Assembly: GCA_022495995.1 (NCBI GenBank) | Contig: JAFEMH010002551.1 | Location: 124,001 to 188,000 of the forward strand | Source of the DNA: Adenophora triphylla var. japonica | Taxonomy: Eukaryota; Streptophyta; Magnoliopsida; Asterales; Campanulaceae | Direction of reading: 5' to 3' | Length of the DNA: 64,000 bases | In this document: in pieces, positions 10,455-21,436 of the stretch | Layout of the letters: each line of letters starts with the position of its first letter | Position numbering within the stretch: the stretch's first letter is position 1 | The notes under the pieces: model-generated | Database searches by the model: none | What the model was told of the DNA's origin: nothing | The model's input: the letters and a program-made list of their open reading frames with translations, nothing else | Position numbers and translations under genes: made by a program

Positions 10455-12467
10455 ATGGCAAACGATGGGAGGAACGACATCACTGCAATCCTCGAACGCA
10501 TGGAAGCAGTAGCCACGAAACGTATACGGTTGGCCGATCGACAACATGCAGAATTATTGGCGGCTTTGGTGCAGTTGCGGGTAGGTGGTGGCGGTGATGC
10601 CAACCCTCAAAATCGGGCAGGTCCTCGAGGGGAAAATCTCCACCGTGGTGATCCGATGGGCGGGAAGGTTTCTGATAATGATGAAGGTGAGGCCAGGGCA
10701 GCGCCTCCACATGACCAACGTCCTAAGATTAGGGCGGATATTCCGGCTTTTAATGGTGAGTTATCTATGGAAGATTTCTTAGATTGGCTTTCGGAGGTTG
10801 AAAAATTCTTTCGTTTGATGCGTATTGAAGAAGATAGTAAAGTCCCTTATGTTGCTTACAAATTGTGTGGTGGTGCATCTGCATGGTGGGATCAATTGAC
10901 TAGGCAGAGGTTGCGTGAAGGGCAACCCGAAATTCGTTATTGGAACGATATGAAGAGGGAGCTAAGGGACCGTTTTCTTCCACGAAATCATGATCAGGAT
11001 CTCTATATGAAATTCTTATCTTGCAAGCAAGGTAGTCGTACTGTTGATGAATATGTTCATGATTTCCATGCGCAGTCGGCACGCACTGATTTATATGAGA
11101 CAGAGTCGCAGATGATTGCTAGATTTATGTCGGGTCTACGGGTTAATATCAAACATCATATAGAGTTGTTTACTTCCTACTCTTTGAATGAAACAATTTC
11201 TTGGGCAAGGAAGGCGGAAAGACAGTTGGCAACTCCGTTTCGTGCTCCGACTACATTTAGGCGATTTGGTGATGCTTCTTCTTCGAGTGGCAAGGGACAG
11301 TCGTCGGGTGTTAATGTTGATGGTGGCAAGGAGATTTCCCAAGTTGCGGGTCCGAAGGTTGATGATGGCAAGAAGACTACACCTCCGGCGCCCACACAGA
11401 ACCCACCGGCTCTTCGAAACACCAACGCACAAGGTAATAATCTTAATGCAAAGCATTATGGAGATAAATGTTTTCGGTGTAACCAACCCGGGCATATTTC
11501 CAATAATTATCCACAACAACGGAGGGGAGTTAATATGGTGGAGCGCGATGAGTATGATGACGGGGTGCATGAAGAGGATGGTGACGTGGTACATGTAGAT
11601 CCCAATGAAGAGGATGACGAGGAGGAAGAGCACGAATCTTATGTGGTCCGAAAGCTTATGTTGACTACCCCTGCGGAGGAGGCCAATCTGGAGCGACACA
11701 ACATTTTTCGCACCAAAGGGAAGGTCATTGATTCTGCAGTTATGATCATTGTTGATAGTGGGAGCAGTGAAAACCTAGTGTCTCGTGGTTTGGTGGAGAA
11801 ATTAAAGCTCGAGGTACGCAAGCATCCTACTCCTTATTCTGTGGGGTGGATTAATAACGTGGGCACTATTAAGGTACACGAGTAATGCCTTATTCCTCTT
11901 TCTATTGGTAGCTATAAGGATGCTGTGTTATGTGATATAGTAGATATGTCTGCATGCCATGTATTGTTGGGTAGGCCTTGGCAATATGATCTTGGTGTTG
12001 TATATAATGGACGGGAGAATTTTATTCGTTTTACGAAAGATGGGGTGCGTTTTCATTTGCATGCTTTGAAAATTGGTTCTAGTAGTAAACCAAAGGGGAA
12101 GCCTATTATTTCTTTGTGTACTGCCCATGAGTTTGTGGAGGATATTGTGGATGCTCCTTTTGTGTTTGCGGTGGTGCAAAAGGGAGTTTTGGGACAGGTT
12201 AGTTTGGTTCCTACATCTTTGCAGTCTTTATTGGATGAGTATCGTGATGTTATGCCTGACGAGCTTCCTGCAGGGTTACCTCCCTTGCGTAATATTCAGC
12301 ATAATATTGATTTGGTGCCAGGTGCTTCTTTGCCTAACCTCCCACACTACAGGATGAGTCCCGCAGAACATGAGATTTTGCGTGAACAAGTGGAAGATTT
12401 ATTGAAGAAGGGTTATATACAGGAGAGTATGAGTCCATGTGCGATCCAGCTCTCTCTTGGTTCCTAA
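10455..12467 (+). pseudogene. Gag-protease of the CRM-like element (one nonsense, then frameshift)
   Basis: I start at 10455 (MANDGRNDITAIL), the first Met after the primer site; upstream codons lie in the LTR. A Ty3 gag core (about residues 95-260; QRLREGQPEIRYW, LYMKFLSCKQGSRTVDEY) is followed by a zinc knuckle near 11467-11510, CFRCNQPGH, whose last cysteine position is tyrosine. An acidic stretch and the aspartic protease follow, with active site VDSGSS near 11752. A TAA at 11883-11885 stops the frame inside the protease; the same frame is open again from 11886 to 12465. Near 12440-12460 a net one-base insertion moves the coding frame to that of pol. Confidence 0.85.
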
Positions 12468-15030
12468 GAAGGATGGTACTTGGCGGATGTGCGTGGATAG
12501 TAGAGCAATCAACAAAATCACTGTTAAGTACAGGTTTCCGATTCCTCGTTTGGATGACATGTTGGATATGCTTAGGGGTTCCAAGGTGTTCTCCAAAATT
12601 GATTTGAAGAGTGGTTATCATCAAGTTCGTGTTCGACCGGGGGATGAGTGGAAGACCGCCTTCAAGACCAAGGAGGGCTTGTATGAGTGGTTGGTGATGC
12701 CATTCGGGTTGTCAAACGCTCCTAGTACTTTTATGCGATTGATGCATCAAGTGCTGCAGCCTTACAATGGTAAATTTTTGGTGGTTTATTTTGATGATAT
12801 TTTGATCTATAGCAGGTCGGAGGAGGAGCATATGGAGCATCTTCGGGCAGTTTTGCAAACTTTGAGGGACAATGAGTTGTATGTGAACCTCAAAAAGTGC
12901 AGCTTTATGATTGATCATTTGTTGTTCTTGGGCTATATTGTTTCTGCAGATGGTATTCGGGTGGACGAGGACAAGGTTCGTGCTATTCGTGATTGGCCTA
13001 CACCTACGACAGTCAGTGAGGTTCGTAGTTTTCATGGTCTTGCCACTTTCTATCGTCATTTTATTTGGAATTTTAGCACTATTATGGCCCCCATTACGGA
13101 ATGTATGAAGAAAGGGAAGTTTAATTGGACCGATGAGGCGACAGCTAGTTTTGCTTTGATCAAGGAGAAATTGTCTAGTGCACCTTTGCTTGTTCTACCC
13201 GATTTCTCTAAACCCTTCGAATTAGAGACGGATGCTTCGGTGATTGGTATAGGGGCTGTTTTGCTTCAAGGCAAGAAACCGGTTGCTTTCATGAGCCAGA
13301 AGTTGGAGGAAGCTAAGCGGAAGTGGACTGTTTATGAGCTTGAATTCTATGCGGTGGTACAGGCTATTAAGCATTGGGAGCAGTATTTGTTGCAGCGTGA
13401 GTTCATTCTTCATACCGATCATGAGGCCTTGAAGTATATGAATGGTAAGAAGCCGCTTAATCGTATGCATGCTCGTTGGGTTGCTTATTTGCAGCAGTTC
13501 ACTTTTGTTATTAAACACAAAAGTGGACAACATAATAAGGTAGCGGATGCCTTGAGTCGAAGGGTCAATTTATTGGTGACAATGGATAATGTGGTTGTGG
13601 GTTTCGATTGCTTGAAAGATTTGTATGCCACTGATGATGATTTTGCAGATGAGTGGGCGAAGTGTAGAGATGGGGATCCTGTTGGGTTGTTTTTCTTGCA
13701 GGACGGTTTCTTGTTCTATATGGACAAATTATGTATTCCACAGGGTTCTGTTCGTGAAAGTCTTATTGCAGAGATCCACAAGCAGGATCATTTGGGGAGA
13801 GACAAGACGGTTGAGCTCGTTGGAAAGAAGTTTTATTGGCCACATCTCCGTAGAGACACGCACAGATTTGTTCAGAAGTGTATGGTTTGTCAGATCAACA
13901 AGGGCCAGTCTCAAAATACGGGTTTGTATACCCCTCTGCCTATTCCGGATGGACCTTGGGAAGATATTTCCATGGATTTTGTGCTGGGGCTTCCGAGGAC
14001 GCAACGTGCCAATGACTCTGTTTTCGTGGTTGTGGATCGTTTCTCGAAGATGGCTCATTTTATCCCTTGTAGGAAGACGCATTATGCTTCTCACATCGCG
14101 GGTTTGTTCTTCAAGGAGGTTATCCGTCTACATGGGATCCCGAAGTCCATTACATCCGACCGTGATACTAAGTTTCTTAGCCATTTTTGGCGTACTTTGT
14201 GGCGTATTTTTCAGACAGACTTGCAGTTCAACAGTTCTTTTCATCCGCAGACAGATGGCCAAACGGAGGTTGTGAATAGGACCATGGGTTCTATGGTTCG
14301 TTGTCTATGCAGTGAGTATCCGAAGAAGTGGGATTTGGCCTTATCAACGTCCGAATTTGCGTTCAACAACATGACGAATCGGACTACGAAGAAGACTCCT
14401 TTTGAGATAGTATATCAACGGCCTCCTAAGCATACTCTTGACTTGATTCCTTTGCCTAGAGTTCCAGGGTATAGTATTGCAGCTGAGAACATGGCGGAGA
14501 TGATTGATGCGGTTCATACGGAGGTCAAGAAGAACATTGAAGCTTCAAATGCTAAGTATAAGGAGATTGCGGATAGGCGGCGTCGTTTGAAGGTATTTGC
14601 TGTTGGAGATTTGGTGATGGTTCATTTGCATAAGGAAAGGGTTCCTCAAGGCACGTACCACAAGCTTCACCCCAAGAAGATTGGACCTTGCCGGATAGTG
14701 AAGAAGATCAATGACAATGCCTATGTTGTTGATTTACCCGAGGGATGGAATATTTCTAACACTTTTAATGTCTCGGATTTAGTTGAATTCCACCCTGATG
14801 TTCCTCTTTATTTGGATATGGATTCGGGGACGAATCCTTTTGAAGTGGGGGCGAATGATGTCGTCCAAGTTGGGATGGTTCAGGCCAAGGCGGGACGAGA
14901 TGAAGGCTCTGGACAGGTGGACGACCGCCCACGTACTATGGGCGACCGCCCAAGACAATTGGCAAACGACGAAGCAGTTTCTGGACTGATGGGCGACCGC
15001 ACATCAGGAGATGGGAGACCGCCCATGTGA
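12439..15030 (+). CDS. RT-RNase H-integrase of the CRM-like element
   Basis: The open frame of 863 codons starts just after the frameshift. RT motifs are clear: [23 protein letters not shown] near 12787, and [10 protein letters not shown]. RNase H follows (ETDAS near 13225, [23 protein letters not shown]). Integrase has the HHCC-type zinc region ending KCMVC near 13880 and the D..D..E core ([28 protein letters not shown]). No chromodomain is visible. The last 175 bases lie in the 3' LTR, where palindromic DNA is read as repeated GDRP. The frame itself is intact, but needs gag joined in another frame. Confidence 0.93.
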   Translation: MRSSSLLVPKKDGTWRMCVDSRAINKITVKYRFPIPRLDDMLDMLRGSKVFSKIDLKSGYHQVRVRPGDEWKTAFKTKEGLYEWLVMPFGLSNAPSTFMRLMHQVLQPYNGKFLVVYFDDILIYSRSEEEHMEHLRAVLQTLRDNELYVNLKKCSFMIDHLLFLGYIVSADGIRVDEDKVRAIRDWPTPTTVSEVRSFHGLATFYRHFIWNFSTIMAPITECMKKGKFNWTDEATASFALIKEKLSSAPLLVLPDFSKPFELETDASVIGIGAVLLQGKKPVAFMSQKLEEAKRKWTVYELEFYAVVQAIKHWEQYLLQREFILHTDHEALKYMNGKKPLNRMHARWVAYLQQFTFVIKHKSGQHNKVADALSRRVNLLVTMDNVVVGFDCLKDLYATDDDFADEWAKCRDGDPVGLFFLQDGFLFYMDKLCIPQGSVRESLIAEIHKQDHLGRDKTVELVGKKFYWPHLRRDTHRFVQKCMVCQINKGQSQNTGLYTPLPIPDGPWEDISMDFVLGLPRTQRANDSVFVVVDRFSKMAHFIPCRKTHYASHIAGLFFKEVIRLHGIPKSITSDRDTKFLSHFWRTLWRIFQTDLQFNSSFHPQTDGQTEVVNRTMGSMVRCLCSEYPKKWDLALSTSEFAFNNMTNRTTKKTPFEIVYQRPPKHTLDLIPLPRVPGYSIAAENMAEMIDAVHTEVKKNIEASNAKYKEIADRRRRLKVFAVGDLVMVHLHKERVPQGTYHKLHPKKIGPCRIVKKINDNAYVVDLPEGWNISNTFNVSDLVEFHPDVPLYLDMDSGTNPFEVGANDVVQVGMVQAKAGRDEGSGQVDDRPRTMGDRPRQLANDEAVSGLMGDRTSGDGRPPM
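14842..14855 (+). other. Polypurine tract of the CRM-like element
   Basis: GAAGTGGGGGCGAA directly precedes the 3' LTR. It is also coding (the pol frame passes through it). Confidence 0.75.
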
Positions 15031-15420
15031 CGAATGATGCAAAGGAGAAGGCGATGTTATGATGGGCAACCACACAGCTAGGTATGGGCGACCGCCCATG
15101 TGACGGGATTTTGGTAACAGTTTTAAAATCGTTGCTGTTTTGAAAACTAAGTAGGGGTATTTTTGAATTGTTTTAAATTCCGTTTTTAATTAGGTTTACA
15201 GCTGGTGTGTTAGGTATAAATACTCTTTGGATTTATTTTGTTGAGGTAGACTTTTATCAATTAAATTCATATTTGCTTCTTGCAAAACCCTTGGTCAATT
15301 TATTGGCTTGTAGAAGGATTTCTTCGGAAGTTCTTGTTATCTTGGGAATTGTTATTCCTTGCAGAAGGTTTTGATTTCGATCAGGCCTTGGTTACTATTC
15401 CGCTGCGTTACTTTACATCA
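14856..15420 (+). mobile_element. 3' LTR of the CRM-like element
   Basis: It is 565 bases long with the same ends as the 5' LTR. It has 21 extra bases near 14917-14940, which add one more palindrome-like unit, and several sites where the palindrome is mutated (for example GGGAGACC near 15013 and GGGCAACC near 15064). The right target duplication GCTGA follows at 15421-15425. Confidence 0.92.
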
Positions 15421-15473
15421 GCTGATGACGTTCTCTGTAAAGCCTTTGCCTGTACCTTCTCCGGAACAGCCTT
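15421..15473 (+). pseudogene. Gag fragment of element B, part 2
   Basis: This short piece lies between the CRM-like and Tekay-like insertions. It continues the gag frame after one GCTGA duplicate is removed (DDVLCKAFACTFSGTA) and ends with the left GCCTT duplication (15469-15473) of the next insertion. The gag frame resumes at 23995. Confidence 0.7.
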
Positions 15474-16661
15474 TGTAACGACCCTAACCCTAGACACAAT
15501 TTTAGTATAACATTATATACTTTTAATATTAATATCAACCTTATGTGTTTATTTTATATCTTTAAATTTCTTATATCAGGATAAAATGATAAGGAAATAA
15601 ATAGTGTTCTAAAGGAAAAATAATAATTAGAAATAAATAAAGTAATAGAATGGAGTGGTAATAAAATGGACAAATAAAATGTTATGGATTGAGAGAATTA
15701 ATTTAAATTGATGAAAGAGTTTTTGGTAGGGAATATTTGGAGTGGGGGACAACTCCCCTAAAACCCTCCCCAAATCCCTCCATATCCGGCCCCCCCCCTT
15801 CCTCCTTTACCCTTTTCATACTCCACCTCCCTCCATCATCCTCCTCAAAAATACCTCTTCACTTTCTCTCTCAACTTTCCATGGATACCCATTTGGAAGC
15901 ACCTCTTCTCAAGCTCCCACCAAGTGCCATCCTTCACCATTTTTAGATCCGAGAGTACTTTTGGAATCGGGAGACCAAGAGGAGTTCATCAAGCTAAAGA
16001 AATCCATGATCCATCTCCCATTTTAAGGTGAGTTATTATGACTTCCTTTCTTTAAATGTTCATAAACTATTGATGTTGTTATTATTGTTATAATGGTTAT
16101 TTGAGGCCTTAGAAACTTTCTTGGATGTTGAGGAATTTGGTAAGGAAATAGAATGTTGTGGTTGGTTAGGAAAATGGGTCAAGAAGGTAAGCAAATGGGT
16201 TAATTAAATTATGAAATTTATACTTGGAAAGTGATAGTGAAATGGGTAGTGATTCAAAGGGTAAATGATATAAGATTTAATCATTTTTGGGTTACATGGC
16301 TTAGTATATGAATTGTTATGACTTTCCTTCTTATGAATGATCATAAATTACAAATGTTGTTCTTGTTATATTAATGGGTGTTACATGCTTTAGAACCTTA
16401 CATGAGTTAGAAAATGGGTAAATGAATTTGGTTGAGGATAATGTTCTTGGAAGATGATTTAGAGGGTATAAAATGGGTAAAATGTAGAATGATAAATGAC
16501 TTAGAATTCTTTATTTTGGGGTTGCATGATTTAGGGTGAACTTGGTGAAGCTAGGAAATCTTCTTGTGATTTTTAATGTAGAGTAGAAGGAAAACTTGGG
16601 AAGTGAAAGAAAATGGTAAGAGATTACAATTTGGGAAACCTGGGAATTCATGGATCCGGCA

Positions 16662-16770
16662 CTTGGGCGGTCGCCCAAGGGGGCGTGAGCGGCCGCCCAT
16701 GTGTCCAGAATTTAGAGTGCCTTGTAAAGCCTCTTGGGCGGTCGCCCAAGAGGTATGAAGCGGTCGCCCA
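16662..16770 (+). repeat. GGGCGGTCGCCC palindromes, 5' LTR of element C
   Basis: CTTGGGCGGTCGCCCAAG is present at 16662-16679 and again at 16733-16750 (8-base arms, 2-base centre), with weaker forms near 16687 (GCGGCCGCCCA) and 16757 (GCGGTCGCCCA). The core is the reverse complement of the CRM-like LTR motif. Confidence 0.85.
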
Positions 16771-17127
16771 GACCCCAGGAAGTTTAACTGTAAATCATAA
16801 CCGGAATTCGTTAGCAACATTGTTTGGTCACTTATAGATTGTGACCCCCACTTAGTAAATTGAGCTTGAACCTTCATAGAGGCCTTGTTTTATTGTATAA
16901 TGACCTTGTAGGATGGATTGATGATATTTCCTTGCCTTACATTGAGTTCATATACACTGTTTATATTATGCATAGTGTGTTGAATAAATGTTGCACTATG
17001 ATAATTGTTAAATATGAGTATATATTACCATGTTGCTATGTTGCTTATCCCCTTTGTGGATTTATATTTCAAGTTTATGATATGTACTGGACTTCGGTAT
17101 ACCGGTGGTTGGAGGGTTGTTTCTGGT

Positions 17128-17396
17128 GAATATTGCTTTAAGCTTCACGGGAGATGAGTTATGTCAATAACTATCTCGGTTGTTAGGGGTCATTTCGGTG
17201 AATATGCCTAAGCAGTTCACGTGAGATGAGTTATGACAATAACTATCTCGGTGGTTCTGGGGTTTATGAATATTGCCTAAGCAGCTCATAAGGGATGAGT
17301 TATGACGATAACTATCTCAGCGTTACGATTTGTTTGTGAATAATGCCTAGCGGTTCAGATGAGTTATGACAATAACTATCTCGATTGTTTGGGGTA
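17128..17396 (+). repeat. Tandem hairpin array, 5' LTR of element C
   Basis: Four diverged units of about 60-70 bases each carry GTGAATATTGCCTAAGC, a short variable part, then GATGAGTTATGACAATAAC and TATCTC. Within each unit GAGAT-G-AGTTAT and ATAACT-ATCTC can pair, so the array is a row of similar hairpins. The 3' LTR has the same array (23088-23357), with more changes between the LTRs here than elsewhere. Confidence 0.8.
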
Positions 17397-18029
17397 TTTA
17401 TTACTCTCTGTTTGTTATATGATATTGATTCTCTGGATATACATTCACGGAATAAGATTGGAGTATTATTATACCCAATGTTTGTACGACTATCGTTCGT
17501 AGACGGGAAAAGGTAAACCAAGGTAATGTAAGGTGTTTACAGCCTTTTCCAACGTGTTATATGCAACTTGTTATGTGTTGCATCTTATATGGCATATTGC
17601 TGCATTCATAATAGCTTGCTGAGATTTATTCTCACCCCTCTCCCTTTACTGTTTTTAGATTCCGAAACAGGTGGACCAGCCAAGTAAGGGCGGTGAGGAG
17701 TTTGAAAGTTATATTGTGAGAATTGTCAGGGTATGATTAGGTTGGTATAGAAAGTGTGCTTTGGTATAATTCAATTACGGAATTGTATCTATAAATCTTC
17801 ATTTTATGTTATAACCGAGGCCTTTTTGTAACTAAAACAGTTTCTTACTTTCTAAGTTGGTCAATTATTTCTCCATTGTGAAAAGGTGTAGATTTATTTT
17901 TAAATGGTTATAATAATTGTATTTAATTTTGAAAGTTAAATAAAAGTTTTAAAAGATTAGGAAAAATTGGGTTAGTTTGAGGATGCTCCAGCTTGGGACA
18001 CGTGTAGGTTCTGGGTCGGGGTCCTCACA

Positions 18030-21000
18030 GTTGGTATCAAAGCTCGGTTAGAGATCTCGGGTAGAATCTAGCTGAGTGAGAGTGTGCGATAACTTACGTC
18101 GAGAGTCTTATGCAGGAATTTGTTCAAAGACAGAAAATGATATTGACCAACCAAGGAATCAAGGAAAGGTGAGATATGGAAAGATAGATTTCCCCACCAT
18201 CATTTGAGGTATTTTACCTGTCTCAGGAATTAGGGTTCATACTTTTATAAATCCCTGTTCATTCGTTCTCATGTGGCATTACATTTCATCTTTTATTTGC
18301 ATAATAGGCCTAAAAGTTGCCTTATGTGTTGGAGGTTCTACTCCTACGGGAGAGTACCTTGAATCATTCTTGTTTATCATGGTGATTGTGATTTGGGAGG
18401 ACTGTCGCAAGAAGCGAGTCTCCTTATCTATGTTTGATTGCCTCCGTGTGTAATTGAGGCGGATAAATTATTAATTACTATTATGTTATATATATGCGTA
18501 AATGTCGAGGTAGGACCTAAGGAATGTGAAGGTTATGTGAACCTTGAGTTATCCCATGTACGGTGGTAAATGAAATTGTGAACTCTTAGTTGAGGTTAGG
18601 TATATGACCTAATTAAGAGTGGTTTATGGTTGTGTAACTTGCTTGAGTATTTATACATTGGTGTCTCGTGGGGAGACTAGATATATGAGACTAGTATTGG
18701 AAGTGATAGTCTAAGTGGGATTATATGAGTTATAAAATATCGCGAGTACGAGATCTTATAGAACTAATATGTCTTTGCCTTATGTGCTATAAGTTTATTT
18801 TCTAAGGAGAGATTGATTGAATTTTTGCTACTAATTTGAATAGGAAATCAGATATTTTGTAAGTGATATCACCCTATAAGTTGACTAAGTGGTGTTTTTC
18901 AAGTGAGTTTCAAAAATGGGTTTTCATCAGGTATCATACCAGGATATTGAAGCTTTGAGTTGATATAAGGTACTATTTTAGTATTCGGATTCCTAGATAG
19001 AGGACACTAATTGGGATGACAGAATTGATGATTCATTTTGGGAAAATTATTTGGTAAAGAAGATAATGAGCGTAGTGAATCTCCATAAGGGTAAATTGTT
19101 ACTATATTTAGAAAAGATGATACTTGGTGGTTAATTATAAGGTTATAGAGATCTTAAATAGGTAACTGTGAAGAATAAGTATTCGTTAGCACTTGTTGAC
19201 GATTTGTATGACTGATTTTAGAAACTAGTAGGATACTCAATGGTTATTAGTTGAATTTTTCGGAGTGTTACAATTACAGTGAAAATTTGCTTTAAGGTTA
19301 TACTTAAGACAACATTTATATATAGTATGACCGTTTTGATTTGTGGATTGTATATTAGTTATGGAGAGGTAAATAGGGTAAATACGAAGAAGTATAATAG
19401 ATACAGTTATTGGTGATTTAAAGGATCAACTTTAAATTGGTAATATATGTATATGGTTCGTTTTGAGAATTGATTATCATTAGTTGAGAAAATGAGGATG
19501 AATCTTACTTGGAAGACAGGATACTTTAGGATGATTATATACTATAAGTCGACTTAGTTACGTGAATCATATGAGGGATTAGTGTGATGCTTGAAAGATA
19601 TTGACGTTATACGGATTTTGAGATTGTTGATGGTTATTGAGAGTTAAGTTAGATTATACCGTAATGTTTAATTGAAATTTGGGAATGATTGATCTATGAG
19701 AGTTCCAATTATATTTTCTTATTAGGAAATCATGGTAATTGACCGGAAACTGGAGGTATGCATTACATTGTTACTAAGTACAATACCAATATTAAAGGTA
19801 GGGAATAGATGACTCAAATTAAGTAAAAGTGTTGAATATACAACTTGAGGAATTATTGAATTGAGGATGATTTACCTAGTTATAATCTTAATGATTGTTT
19901 TAGTGTTATTTATCGAAGATAGTAATAGTATTGCGAGATTGTGTTTTCTTATAAGGAATTCAACTAAGTAAAAATATTATGAGTGGTGGCTACACTATAA
20001 ATAGAAGTTAAACAAGAGTATTATGTTAGAATTGTTTTAAATGTGCTTTAAAACTTTGGATTGTATATTGAACTTCGGTATGAGCAATTGTGCCCTTCGG
20101 GGATAGTTGATTTAATAAGGTCAGTAACCCATTTTCGTGTAAATTAAAATCTGTGAGTAATTTAACTATCTACCACTGGTATGGGACGGTTGTAGATAAT
20201 TAAATCACTCGAGTTATTTTGTTAGCTTATCAATCTTTTGAAATTTCTTAAATTGTGAGTGGTTTAGTTAATTAAAACTGGTATGGGCCGGTTTTAAATA
20301 AATAAACCATTCGGGTCTCTTTGAATCTCTTTTTATAATATCCTTTGGAATTTTGAAAGATGTTGTAACTTTTAGAAAGACTTGGTATCCTAAAGATATA
20401 AATTGTTCAGAAGCAAGTAGAAATTTCAACCTAGTTTCCCTATAATGATTAATTGTATTCAAGTTTTGGTCCGAGAAATGAATTGATAAATGTGGGGTTA
20501 TTATTGTGTCGATCACAATAGACTCGGTTTTGTTTTGGAGTTGGATCGGCTCCGTTGTGGGCGGCCAACCCTTCAATTTGAATATTGATTTGTCACTAGT
20601 CCTGAACATAATTGGAACATTGAATGGTGATAATGGAATGTTGACGTTAGAAGATTTATTAAAATATTTAGAGTTCTAGGTTGAACTTGAGAGTATTATC
20701 ACTATAGATTTTGTGATTGAGTTACATTGAAAGTAAAGAAGGGTATGTTGTTCTGTTATAGAAAGTTGAATTGTATTTTCTACTCGTTATATATATAGCT
20801 TGATGAGATGTTATTAATAAAGTCCTCACATATGTTAGGGGATAGTTCGATTGTATAAACCCCATAGTGTTAAATGGATTGGATAGACATCGTTCGGGAA
20901 GGTCCTTTTGGGAAGGTAGGAATGCTATTAAGTTTAACCTTGTAAAAATTTGAAGAATCATTACTTGTGGTTGATGATATGCTACGGGCATATACAATAG

Positions 21001-21436
21001 ATTTAGTAGTCGATAGGACATAAGGTTACCAATGGTTGGATACGTATAATAGCAGTTATCATTCTAGCATTGAGATAAAACCGTATGAGGCATAGTTTGG
21101 GGAGAAAATATCGATCTCTAATTTGTTGGGGTGAGTTTGGAGAAGCAAGGCCTAAGGTAAATTGGCGCCAAGATTCGTTAATCCATTTGAAGCTTTAGAA
21201 AAGGTTGGTGATTTGACTTATAGACTGGTTTGGAGAAGCTTATAGAGTATTTGAAGTTTTAATGTAATATCGTCTCATTAATGGAATTAGAAATCGTGGA
21301 AAAGAATCACAGCATTGAAGAAACTATATGGAATTGGAGTCTGAGGTATGCATAAGTAACCGAGGCGGATTGAACTTTTAGGTAAGTCTTTTTAAAAAAA
21401 AAAATTCGGGACGAATTTTCTTTAAGGGGGAGTGAG
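18030..21436 (+). pseudogene. Decayed interior of element C with an RT fossil
   Basis: The region begins with a primer site, TTGGTATCAAAGCTCGG (18031-18047), two bases after the LTR, close to the initiator-Met tRNA complement. No frame longer than about 115 codons exists. Around 19138-19215 translated pieces (VTVKNKYSLALVDDLYD) recall the Ty3 RT segment between the catalytic blocks, with stops inside, and near 21310-21350 pieces recall the end of a chromodomain region. The rest shows no recognisable domain. The strong AT bias fits long decay through C-to-T change. Confidence 0.6.
21420..21436 (+). other. Polypurine tract of element C
   Basis: The stretch ending AAGGGGGAGTGAG sits right before the 3' LTR start TGTAACG. 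Confidence 0.75.

Larger units (their letters stand above)
9866..15420 (+). mobile_element. CRM-like Ty3 chromovirus, full length, nested in element B gag
   Basis: Both LTRs run from TGATGT to ACATCA and the element is flanked by GCTGA at 9861-9865 and 15421-15425. An initiator-Met primer site, gag with a zinc knuckle, protease, RT, RNase H, integrase and a polypurine tract follow in normal order. By eye the LTRs differ at under ten bases plus one 21-base indel, so it is young. It carries one nonsense change and one frameshift. The pol frame runs into the 3' LTR, a habit known from CRM elements, and the integrase tail ([19 protein letters not shown]) also resembles that clade; the clade call is tentative. 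Confidence 0.9.
15474..18029 (+). mobile_element. 5' LTR of element C
   Basis: It is 2556 bases long and near-identical to 21437-23994. Short open frames around 15737-16026 are not conserved proteins; both LTR copies carry them because the sequence is duplicated. It holds GGGCGGTCGCCC palindromes (16662-16770) and a hairpin tandem array (17128-17396). Confidence 0.9.

Noticed and set aside
11136..11699. 187-codon minus-strand frame under gag of the CRM-like element
   Set aside because: Shadow frame without domain; gag on plus is clear over the same bases.
15478..15495. Telomere-like repeat (CCCTAACCCTA)
   Set aside because: Only two units, and identical in both LTRs because they are the LTR start.
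15737..16026. Proline-rich frames in the element C LTR, seen again at 21700-21992
   Set aside because: The repeat is due to LTR identity. The frames overlap, one differs by a small indel between copies, and no known domain is present.
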